Shown here piece after piece: positions 1 through 5,237 of a stretch of DNA of 7,881 bases (positions are counted from its first letter, which is position 1; each line of letters starts with the position of its first letter). The DNA is from Bryobacterales bacterium (GTDB lineage: Bacteria > Acidobacteriota > Terriglobia > Bryobacterales > Bryobacteraceae). The stretch lies in NCBI GenBank assembly GCA_003132865.1, contig PKYZ01000405.1, forward strand, positions 1 through 7,881, given 5' to 3'. The translations under genes and the position numbers were made by a program. Under the pieces are notes generated by a model that saw only the letters and a program-made list of their open reading frames with translations, searched no databases and was not told the origin of the DNA.

Positions 1-297
1 AGGACAGGCAGAAAGCAGGAGGTACCGATTACTGCGGTGGACACGGACGCGGTGCATGTCAAGCTTGCAATCCTGAAGCGGGTGGCGCAAGTCCTCGGTC
101 AGCGGGGAAAGAGCGTTGAATCGGCCGGCGCTGATCGCCTGAACGAGTTGGTCGAGATTGTGAAGCGGGGCGCGGCGCCGGCACCGCAAGGTACCGATTA
201 CCCCGGCGGAGGTGGCGGCGCTGGAAGCCCAACGGGCAATCCTGAAGCGGGCGACGCAGAACCTCGGGCAGTGGCGGAGAAGGGCGAGTCAGCGTGA
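1..297 (+). CDS. C-terminal part of a phBC6A51-type HTH phage protein (5' end outside window)
   Basis: The frame is open from base 1 to the TGA at 295-297; a GTG at 37 is an internal candidate start, but homology begins before it. The opening residues RTGRKQEVPITAVDT match MTGRTQNVPITAMDT in the frameshifted copy at 294-895, and GADRLNELVEIVKRGAAPAP matches GADRLNELIENAKRGAAPAL there. This is therefore the C-terminal end of another copy of the same protein. The family has an N-terminal helix-turn-helix and usually sits where phages carry the terminase small subunit; that role is family knowledge, not shown here. From about 191 the frame runs out of register into a second, truncated copy of the same C-terminus, giving a Gly/Pro-rich tail that is probably not native. 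The TGA overlaps the next ATG (TGATG), so translation could be coupled. I am sure of the relationship between copies and less sure of the family name. Confidence 0.5.
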   Translation, partial: RTGRKQEVPITAVDTDAVHVKLAILKRVAQVLGQRGKSVESAGADRLNELVEIVKRGAAPAPQGTDYPGGGGGAGSPTGNPEAGDAEPRAVAEKGESA

Positions 298-307
298 TGC
301 CGATTAA
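22..307 (+). repeat. Two degenerate tandem copies of a terminase-like C-terminal coding unit
   Basis: Unit 1 starts at 22 and unit 2 at 191, both with GTACCGATTAC. Unit 1 reads VPITAVDT..AILKRVAQVLGQ..GADRLNEL in frame 1. Unit 2 reads VPITPAEV..AILKRATQNLGQW..RDAD and stops at the TAA 305-307 in frame 2. The period is 169 bases, one more than a multiple of three, so the second unit is read out of frame from the first. Unit 2 is cut short where the next gene starts. The layout fits duplication and partial deletion of one phage gene. Confidence 0.7.
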
Positions 308-895
308 GAAAATTCCCTGGAAGTGGACGAAGAAGCGTGAACTCGCTGCACGGCTTGTGGCGGAAGATGAACTTCCTGACTGCGAAATCGCTCAAAAAGT
401 CGGCGTCAGTCAACCGACCATTTACGTTTGGCGCGCGAAGCCGGAGTTCATGGCGCGCGTGGACGAACTGGTCGCAGCATACCGCAAGCAGATCCGCATC
501 ACCAGTATTGGTTTGGTTGAGAACCGCATCGCGCGAATGGATCGCGAGCTTGAGTTGCTCAAGCAGGTGGAGGCCGAGCGGGCGCGGGTTTACGGCGCGG
601 ATCGGTTTCGAGATGCGATCCCCGGCGGCGCACCGGACTGATCGTAATCAAGCGGTATCAGCGGATCGCCGACCCGATGACGGGCAGAACGCAGAACGTA
701 CCGATTACCGCGATGGACACGGCAGTCCAGTACGCCGAGATGGCAATCCTAAAGCAGGCCGCGCAAGACCTCGGGCAGTGGGGCAAGAAGGGTGACTCGG
801 ACGGCGCTGACCGCCTGAACGAGTTGATAGAGAATGCGAAGCGGGGCGCGGCGCCGGCGCTGGCGCCCCAATGTACCGATTACTGCGGTGTCTGA
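294..895 (+). pseudogene. Frameshifted phBC6A51-type HTH protein (terminase small subunit-like)
   Basis: The first piece, 294-641, starts at GTG 294 or more likely ATG 297, with GGAGAAGGG at 276-284 as ribosome binding site. It encodes a basic start (MPIKKIPWKWTKKRELAARL), then a helix-turn-helix at about residues 28-50 with the core CEIAQKVGVSQPTIYVW, then a charged helix rich in Glu/Arg ending YGADRF. It should continue as GGRTGLIVIKRYQRIADPMT, but that text lies in frame 2 from about 629. Reading GGCGGCGC as GGCGGC[C]GC restores it, so one base is missing at 624-631. The second piece (about 629 to the TGA 893-895) carries VPITAMDT and GADRLNELIENAKRGAAP. Joined length is about 200 residues. 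The family binds DNA and is linked to phage packaging by gene context. A sequencing error or programmed frameshift would give the same picture, but I see no slippery heptamer. Confidence 0.55.
698..895 (+). repeat. Third copy of the C-terminal repeat and start of a fourth
   Basis: GTACCGATTAC recurs at 698 and 873. The 698 unit repeats the text of the unit at 22 (VPITA.DT, AILK.AAQ.LGQ, GADRLNEL, KRGAAPA). The fourth begins VPITAV in frame 3 at 873 and loses similarity within about 20 bases, where the downstream remnant takes over. The spacing is 175 bases, again one more than a multiple of three, so the same +1 step occurs as at the first junction. Confidence 0.65.
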
Positions 896-982
896 GTCGA
901 CGCGTTTGTCGCGGTTCTGCAGCCGGAAGCACGAATTCACGCCCGGCCAAGCCGACCCTAAACACCCGACAAAACCGACAAT

Positions 983-1225
983 ATGTTCGAGATTCCCAGC
1001 TCGTCAACTTTCACGGACGGGATTGCGAACATCACTGACGAGTAGGTGTAGAAGTTGGCGCGAACGGCCTTCTATGGTCAGCCGCACAGTCCGCATCTGA
1101 CGGCCGGCATCAACACTTTGTAGGAACCCGCGCCCGCAAACTACGTTGCGACACCGACGGTCCCACTTACCCGCAGTAGGGAGGGCACGGAGTTCCGTTT
1201 TCCATTCGGCGCCTTAAGCGGCAGC
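983..1225 (+). pseudogene. Stop-riddled remnant, possibly of a phage structural (tail/fibre-like) gene
   Basis: Frame 2 from ATG 983 reads as protein-like text (MFEIPSSSTFTDGIANITDE, then KLARTAFYGQPHSPHL, EPAPANYVATPTVPL) but contains TAG codons just after ITDE and another after AGINTL. Small phage structural proteins often have an N-terminal FADxxAN-type helix, then an ANY/xYAR strand and a run ending in FPxA; the order here is similar, but I cannot prove homology. It lies just downstream of the HTH phage gene, which suits a decayed prophage segment. No intact ORF covers it. It could also be chance open text. Confidence 0.25.
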
Positions 1226-1500
1226 ATGCCCCCGCCGATCGGGCCGGAAGCGGGAATTAACCAGCCGACGCAGCGACCAAACCTTATCAATATCAAAACT
1301 TATCAATTATCAACGGTTCCGATTTGGCGGCCTCATCGCCACAGTTTCGCCATCGTCCGATTGCCGCACAATTGTCTTGCCTTTCAAGCAGTTCCGAGTG
1401 ACCCACAAACACGAGAAATAGCTTGATTTCCTTCTGTACGGAAGCGCATACTCAATCCAGCGGGAGCCGAAATGGAAATCCCGCAAAGAAGAGGAAAAGT
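1226..1500 (+). promoter_or_regulatory. Gene-free leader of the secreted-protein gene with TATCAA cluster
   Basis: I see no convincing gene here; the 66-codon ORF at 1226-1426 has no family-like features. The stretch is more AT-rich than its surroundings. It holds four TATCAA hexamers (1285, 1291, 1301, 1308). A weak promoter candidate is TTGATT at 1423-1428 and CATACT at 1447-1452 with 18 bases between. GAGGA at 1491-1495 is a well-placed ribosome binding site five bases before ATG 1501. Confidence 0.3.
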
Positions 1501-2016
1501 ATGTTCAACAAGAAAACAGTGTATATTTCAGCAGCGTTAATTCTCGCTGGCTTCATCGGCGTGTCTGCCGCAAGTGCGCAGAGCCCGACACCTGTACACC
1601 ATTGCAAGCCTTCACGGCAACTATTCTACTGTCACCAACTATGGCGCTAACGTAGCAAGGTCATTCGGGACGAGGTATTTGGATGGAAGCGGCAATCTGA
1701 CAGGAACCTTCCTTCTTAATGCGCCCACGGCTGGATCAACAACTGGAGAAAGAACCATTACAACCGGCACGCAGACGGGAACTTACACAGTGAACTGCAA
1801 CGGCACCGGCACTTTCATCCGCGTTATCAAGTCGAATGGCGTCACGGCAAACACCGTCGATGACTTCATCATCACCGCCGCAACACGCTCTTTGGGCGGA
1901 TATGGCAATCAGATGATCGCCACCACGCTGACGCCCAGGAAACCCCCTCGGCTCTCATCCCGGGCGGCCTCTTTGTGACCCGTGTTCATACTCTACTGCC
2001 AGAGTTGTCGTTTTAA
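1501..2016 (+). pseudogene. Secreted Asn/Thr/Gly-rich protein of unknown function, two frameshifts
   Basis: ATG 1501 follows GAGGA at 1491-1495. The first 26 residues are a Sec signal peptide: MFNKKT, a hydrophobic core VYISAALILAGFIGV, then SAASAQS with a cleavage site after ASA. The mature text then shifts to frame 2 between about 1585 and 1600 and continues HGNYSTVTNYGAN, YLDGSGNLTGTFLLNAP, TTGTQTGTYTVNCNGTG, VDDFIITAATRS. At about 1933 it returns to frame 1 and reads AQETPSALIPGGLFVTR to the TAA at 2014-2016. The total is about 170 codons. The repeated short beta-strand-like segments and the PSALIPGGLF ending resemble a family of exported Acidobacteriota proteins of unknown role, as I remember it. 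Unshifted frame 1 stops at 1648-1650, so the two shifts do not rescue each other. An undamaged copy would be exported. Confidence 0.6.
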
Positions 2017-2017
2017 G

Positions 2018-2042
2018 AGGAAACGTATAACTTTCCTTTTTT
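2018..2042 (+). terminator. Weak Rho-independent terminator candidate
   Basis: AGGAAA (2018-2023) can pair with TTTCCT (2032-2037) around an 8-base loop, and six T follow (2037-2042). It starts two bases after the TAA of the secreted-protein gene, the right place for its terminator. The stem is only six pairs and AT-rich, so it may be weak. Confidence 0.35.
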
Positions 2043-2265
2043 GCCCGATTTAGCGCAGTTGTTGTTGGAGGAAGCGGCAGAGGGAACAAGCAACGGGACC
2101 GTAGAGGTGAGTGGGTGTTGCAGTTAAGATCACAGCGGGCATCAATCACCCCTTAGGTTTGGGTCCACACTGAGCTGTCATGTGTTCTACCGTGCGGCCG
2201 ACGTCCACGAGCGGGTCCTGGAGGATCCGGCCCAGAGGGCACCCCGACCTGGAGGTCTGCCCCAC
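2043..2265. other. Gene-free stretch
   Basis: No ORF here has protein-like composition on either strand, and I see no repeat or RNA signature. It separates the + strand secreted-protein remnant from the - strand mosaic. Confidence 0.5.
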
Positions 2266-2596
2266 TCACTTGCGGCTGACTAACACGAACCGGTTATCTA
2301 CCCAGTCCAGTACGTAGTCATAGCGCTCCCGCTTCCACCGCGAACTGCAGGAACATCTCCCAGCCCGCCTGCAACTCCGCCATCGCCGCCGGCGTGCGCG
2401 CGTGTCCCCATTCCCCACAACTCTGACCGCGGATCTGCACCACGCGCTGGCGCAAGCGTCTTTGCAGGCCCTCATGCTGGCCGGCGACCCAGCGAACGAA
2501 GCCTCCCATGGACGCCGCCAAACGTCCGTCCCGCCCCGCCTGTTGACACCTGCTGAGCCAGCCCCGATTCGACCTCTCCCGCGCCCAGTTCCAGGA
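2266..2596 (-). pseudogene. Fragment resembling the C-terminal region of a plasmid/phage primase-helicase
   Basis: On the - strand one frame runs from 2596 to a stop at 2318. It reads SWNWARERSNRGWLSRC, MGGFVRWVAGQHEGLQ, RLRQRVVQIRGQ, HARTPAAMAELQAGWEMFLQ and FAVEAGAL. The order (a helical segment with GF.RW.A.Q, then H.RTP and a final L..GWE.FL.FA...GA) resembles the C-terminal helical region of DUF927-like primase-helicases on integrative elements. That match is from memory and moderate. The nearest ATG is at 2521, but similarity starts before it and no upstream helicase motifs are visible, so the fragment lacks its front. After the stop a different frame gives RYDYVLDWVDNRFVLVSRK to the TGA at 2266-2268, origin unknown. 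It could be part of the same broken element as the recombinase upstream. Confidence 0.35.
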
Positions 2597-2624
2597 TCAC
2601 CAAGCAAGTATTCGCTACGGAAAG

Positions 2625-2643
2625 CTGTTAACCCGGTTAACAG
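2625..2643. repeat. 19-bp palindrome built from two GTTAAC half-sites
   Basis: CTGTTAACCCGGTTAACAG is a near-perfect inverted repeat with one unpaired central base. Its right arm, GGTTAACAG, is also the end of the conserved block in the two 52-bp repeats at 2771 and 3310. The TGTTAA read from its right arm on the - strand closes the ORF that ends at 2637. A recombinase or regulator binding site is possible; no function is shown. Confidence 0.5.
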
Positions 2644-3032
2644 GCCCACGGAAAGTGCGAAAAATGGCCACAATACAGGCTTTTTGCGCATGGCGAGACC
2701 CGAGCAACGGCGGCCGGGCTGTTGCCTTTGGGGCGCAAACGTGGAGCCGGACGGCTCTGGTTCTCCGTTTGTCTCTTCCGCACAGGCACTTGGTTAACAG
2801 CGTGGATTGTGCGTGCTGGAGCGCGGCACGCACGTTCGACGCGCCGCCACCAGGCCCGGGATTTGGACCCTGGTAGGGCGCCCAGCCGCTCCCAAACGGC
2901 TGCGCCCTTGATGGTTCCCCACGCCCGCGAAACAAAGTCGCGCAGCTGCAAGTACTCCAGCAGAGGAATGCGTTGTTTGAGTTGTGCCAGATCCACATCT
3001 ATGGCGTCGAATTCCTTTTCGGGACTCATCAT
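2637..3032 (-). CDS. 131-residue ORF with a possible primase-type N-terminus and an unrelated tail
   Basis: Two ATGs stand in tandem (3032 and 3029). GGAGGACC at 3036-3043 lies six bases before the first, a strong ribosome binding site that fixes the start. The first 31 residues, MMSPEKEFDAIDVDLAQLKQ then RIPLLEYLQLR, look like a real N-terminus. Similar openings (acidic leader, then LK.R.PLLEYLQ) precede the CHC2 zinc finger of primase-like proteins of integrative elements, as I recall. No Cys/His zinc ligands follow: after LLEYLQ the text becomes basic and low in family character (GALPGSKSRAWWRRVERACR), so a rearrangement after about residue 30 is likely. It reads through the repeat at 2771-2822 and stops on the TGTTAA of the palindrome at 2625-2643. 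Treat it as a hypothetical, probably non-functional gene. Confidence 0.4.
   Translation of the reverse strand: MMSPEKEFDAIDVDLAQLKQRIPLLEYLQLRDFVSRAWGTIKGAAVWERLGALPGSKSRAWWRRVERACRAPARTIHAVNQVPVRKRQTENQSRPAPRLRPKGNSPAAVARVSPCAKSLYCGHFSHFPWAC
2771..2822. repeat. 52-bp GTTAAC-containing direct repeat, copy A
   Basis: The first 30 bases (gtctcttccgcac, then ggca-ttggttaacag) match copy B at 3310-3339 with two mismatches. A 15-base unconserved spacer follows, then CTGGAGC, at exactly the same distance in both copies. The copies are in the same orientation, 539 bases apart. Confidence 0.65.
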
Positions 3033-3035
3033 GTA

Positions 3036-3043
3036 GGTCCTCC
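3036..3043 (-). promoter_or_regulatory. Strong Shine-Dalgarno of the ORF starting at 3032
   Basis: GGAGGACC on the - strand ends six bases before the ATG at 3032 when counted from GGAGG. It is the best ribosome binding site in the window. Confidence 0.6.
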
Positions 3044-3309
3044 AGATCGTGGAATTCGTGGGAAGGGATCGACGCAATAGCCGCTCCGGCCGCAGAGGAT
3101 GCAGCGCAACCACGAGGCAGGCCGCTTTTCCGGCCAGCTGTGGGCACCCGTGGTGGCCGCGCCGGCTATCCGCATGGATCCTGAAGTCCCACATCCGCAT
3201 GATGCGGGAGAAAGGATCGAAAGGGAACCTTGATCCGTCACGCGTGACCGCGCCTGGCGATGCCGATACTCCCGTTGCCGGTCGCGATGGTCCAGCCGTC
3301 CTTCCGGGC

Positions 3310-3361
3310 GTCTCTTCCGCACCGGCATTTGGTTAACAGGGGACGAGCGGCAAACTGGAGC
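3310..3361. repeat. 52-bp GTTAAC-containing direct repeat, copy B
   Basis: This is the partner of copy A. On the - strand its TGTTAACC supplies the stop codon of the Fis-type ORF that ends at 3333. Between copies B and A lies a segment of about 540 bp carrying the start and ribosome binding site of the 131-codon ORF. The part at 3044-3309 holds no other gene that I can support. Confidence 0.65.
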
Positions 3362-3578
3362 TTCGCGATGTCGCCGCGATTGCCGGCAGCGCGATACCGT
3401 GCCGGCGGAGCAGCAACTGAAAGGTTCTGCGGTCCTTGCCCGCGGCTATCGCCGCCCGCGTTACGTTGCCTTCGGCAACGTTCTTCGCATTCTTGCTCCT
3501 TTCATCAAATGATTTGAGAGGTACTACCGTCTCGGCGCTGGCTAATCGCCCAGACAGCATCCTGGGTAACCGTGACAT
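3333..3578 (-). pseudogene. Orphan Fis-type helix-turn-helix fragment
   Basis: The frame runs from ATG 3578 to the TAA at 3333-3335 (81 codons). Residues 37-62, GNVTRAAIAAGKDRRTFQ then LLLRRHGI, match the C-terminal Fis/HTH_8 DNA-binding motif of NtrC-type sigma-54 regulators, which typically reads GNVTRAA..AGKDRRTFQ.LLRKH. The preceding VVPLKSFDERSKNAKN recalls the linker before that motif, shortened. No receiver or AAA+ domain is in the window, so this is at most the last part of a regulator. Its first 25 codons overlap the recombinase 3' end in another frame. A stand-alone small DNA-binding protein is possible but less likely. Confidence 0.5.
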
Positions 3579-4097
3579 AGCGCAGGGTCATACGGATATC
3601 CTTATGACCGAGCAAGCGCATGAGCGCCGGAAGCGAGATGCCCAGGCGGACCATTTCCGAAGCGAAGGTGTGCCGGAGCTGATGACAGCAACGTGTTGCG
3701 GGCAACCGGCGCGGCGGGCTGTGGCGGATAAGGTTCGGCGGAGAGATCTATATAAGGCATCCCGGCTGCGCGGGCGCGGCAGCAGCAGGCCAGGCGAGTC
3801 TTCCCGCCACGCTGGAGGCGCCAGAGCGCGCAGTCGCAGAAGCCGAGCTACGATCATTCGAATGTTTTCGTCGGCCGGGACCAGGCGTTCGGTATACAGC
3901 TTGCCGAGGGGGACATGCAGAGCCCATTGCTGGTCGCCTACCGCGCGCAGGCAATCCACCGAGAGATCGACACATTCGCCGATGCGCAGCCCGGTGGCCC
4001 GCGTGAGCAGCAGCGCTTGGGCGCACAGGTCATCGCTGCGCTGGAATTCTTCTTGGAGCCGCTGATCATCATCGGGGGAAAGCGCTCGCGGCAGAAC
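3505..4097 (-). pseudogene. Tyrosine recombinase/integrase catalytic domain, N-terminus lost and one frameshift
   Basis: The - strand reads VLPRALSPDDDQRLQEEFQR from 4097, then TGLRIGECVDL (first catalytic Arg), HVPLGKLYTERLVPADE (beta-hairpin Lys) and LLLPRPRSRDALYRSL. It then shifts frame near 3685 and continues HQLRHTF (His and second Arg), MRLLGHKDIRMTLRYV (second His and the Tyr nucleophile) and a tail ending at TGA 3505-3507. Every catalytic position of the family is present, yet the protein cannot be made in one piece because one base is missing before HQLRH. The N-terminal core-binding (SAM-like) domain is absent: upstream of 4097 the DNA belongs to the DUF2513-like gene. After RYVTVTQ the text also departs from the family, at the join with the Fis fragment. 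Such enzymes cut and rejoin DNA at paired short sites; this copy is almost surely inactive. Confidence 0.75.
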
Positions 4098-4693
4098 GTG
4101 GCAACGCCGACTATTACGGTAATCAAGCCGCCGTACAGGACGTTTAACCAGTCCTTCCTGCCTAACCGCCTGGACGACTCCTTCAAATATGCAAATTCCC
4201 GGTCAACAATGTCAGCTTGTTCTGCGGCGAACTGCTGCCCTTCGAGCAGGGCCTTCTTGATCTCGTCCAACTTCGTGGCGATGAGCATCTGTTCCGGGGT
4301 GGTGAAAGGGCGGTTGTCGAGATTGGCTGATGAAGCCGCTGTGGACAGGACCTTCTCTTCGCCGAGTGAGAGCCACAAATCGGCCAGTGCAAGGCGAATA
4401 CTCTCAAACGTGACACTGCCAGTTCGCTGTAGGCTGATGGCCTTAGCCTTTTCCCAAACGCCCTCATCTCGAATGCTGTCCAAACACTCGTGTCCACTGG
4501 CCGTCAGACCATCGGGATGGTAGACGGTATGGCCTCGCAGGGGAATCTTCAGCCCCTTGACGAATCCGTGGTCATAGAGCAAGGCGACATGATACATAAC
4601 TTCGCCAGTGCCATATCCAGGAATGCTAATAGGAGTGTTCGCTGTAAGCGGCAGCGCCTCGACTGCCAACAGAGCCTTGCGCATGATGGGCAA
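3938..4693 (-). CDS. DUF2513-like protein, 5' cut and 3' end fused out of frame into the recombinase
   Basis: The family-like part covers 4693 to about 4098: MRKALLAVEAL, PGYGTGEVMYHVALLYDHGF, LTASGHECLDSIRDEGVWEK, a long helical stretch (EQMLIATKLDEIKKALLEGQ), then GRKDWLNVLYGGLITVIVG with a single hydrophobic, probably membrane, segment near the end. DUF2513 proteins are small, winged-helix-like and common on phages and genomic islands; their function is unknown. The only starts are TTG 4693 and ATG 4684, neither with a ribosome binding site, and relatives have several residues before MRKxLLAxE, so the true start seems lost at the join with the beta-propeller fragment. Past about 4098 the frame runs through recombinase DNA in the wrong register, adding about 53 Ser/Cys/Arg-rich residues. 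Confidence 0.55.
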   Translation of the reverse strand: MPIMRKALLAVEALPLTANTPISIPGYGTGEVMYHVALLYDHGFVKGLKIPLRGHTVYHPDGLTASGHECLDSIRDEGVWEKAKAISLQRTGSVTFESIRLALADLWLSLGEEKVLSTAASSANLDNRPFTTPEQMLIATKLDEIKKALLEGQQFAAEQADIVDREFAYLKESSRRLGRKDWLNVLYGGLITVIVGVATFCRERFPPMMISGSKKNSSAAMTCAPKRCCSRGPPGCASANVSISRWIACAR

Positions 4694-4886
4694 CTGGGGC
4701 TGGCTGTACGCCTACGCAATCGAATCGACGGTTGGCCAGCAGAGCCTTACGTATTTGTGGGACAGCGGCACTGGGCTGAATAACTGCTCGCTGAACTCCA
4801 AGGCGGAGGGCTGGAGTGCCACCGCGTTCACCGAACCAACGCTCGCCAACGGCGCGGCTTACGTCCCGTCGGTTTGCGTGGTCACG
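4690..4886 (+). pseudogene. C-terminal fragment of a PQQ-like beta-propeller protein
   Basis: The + strand reads GNWGWLYAYAIESTVGQQSL, TYLWDSGTGLNN, then GWSATAFTEPTLANGAAYVP. The order L.A..A....L..LW.S....... F..PT.ANG..YVP is typical of the last blades of secreted PQQ-like/WD-type beta-propeller proteins in Acidobacteriota. The frame opens further upstream (4608), but those bases belong to the DUF2513-like gene on the other strand, so the fragment starts at about 4690. The text switches to transposase at about 4887. The substrate or partner of the parent protein is unknown. Confidence 0.45.
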
Positions 4887-5177
4887 GGCAGGACTTCGCC
4901 GTTTTAGCCTCAATCGAACGGAAAAATCGAACGTTGGCACAAATCGCTCAAAGGGGAGTGCATCCGGCCGAAAACACCCCTTTCGTTGGAAGATGCGCGG
5001 CGTCTGGTGCAGGGCTACGTCGAGCATTACAACAATGTCCGCCTGAACAGCGCCATCGGCTACATCACGCTAAAGGACATGCTCGCCGGGCGTCAGCAGG
5101 AGATCCATGCCGAGAGGAATCGGAAGTTGGAGGCGGCGCGAAAACAGCGTCAGATTCGTCGGCAGCAGGCTGCGTGA
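4887..5177 (+). pseudogene. 3' end of an IS3-family transposase (DDE core) with an amber codon
   Basis: Reading in frame 3: RTSPF, TAG at 4905-4907, PQSNGKIERWHKSLKGECI, PLSLEDARRLVQGYVEHYNN, RLNSAIGYITLKDML, then a Lys/Arg/Glu-rich helix ending RRQQAA at TGA 5175-5177. In IS3 transposases this region reads RTSPxYPQSNGKIERWH, so the TAG sits where a Tyr codon is expected. The Glu of KIERWH is the last residue of the DDE triad; both Asp residues and all of OrfA are missing. About the last third of OrfB remains. The same frame continues from the beta-propeller fragment, so they meet in frame. I could not identify a terminal inverted repeat after the stop. The fragment cannot transpose. Confidence 0.8.
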
Positions 5178-5214
5178 AAACCGAAGAGGCCAGTCTCCGG
5201 CTACCGTCGCGGTG

Positions 5215-5220
5215 TAGAAT
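5215..5220 (+). promoter_or_regulatory. Possible -10 box before the MFS gene
   Basis: TAGAAT fits the sigma-70 -10 consensus at five of six positions and lies 18 bases before GTG 5238. No good -35 box is seen 16-18 bases upstream. It lies between the transposase remnant and the transporter. Confidence 0.2.
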
Positions 5221-5237
5221 GAACAAAGATAAGCTGA

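Noticed and set aside
337..795. 152-codon ORF on the + strand overlapping the HTH gene
   Set aside because: Out-of-frame Ser/Arg-rich text over a gene with a clear helix-turn-helix.
2771..3361. Integron attC sites at the GTTAAC repeats
   Set aside because: GTTAAC with its flanks does not fit the GTTRRRY / RYYYAAC core rules, and the recombinase shows no integron-specific extra helix that I can see.
3463..3481. Perfect 8-bp hairpin ACGTTGCC-TTC-GGCAACGT
   Set aside because: It lies inside the codons for the Fis motif (EGNV), has no T-run on either strand, and is explained by coding sequence.
3436..4065. 209-codon ORF on the + strand
   Set aside because: Ser/Arg-rich antisense of the recombinase, whose catalytic residues are plain on the other strand.
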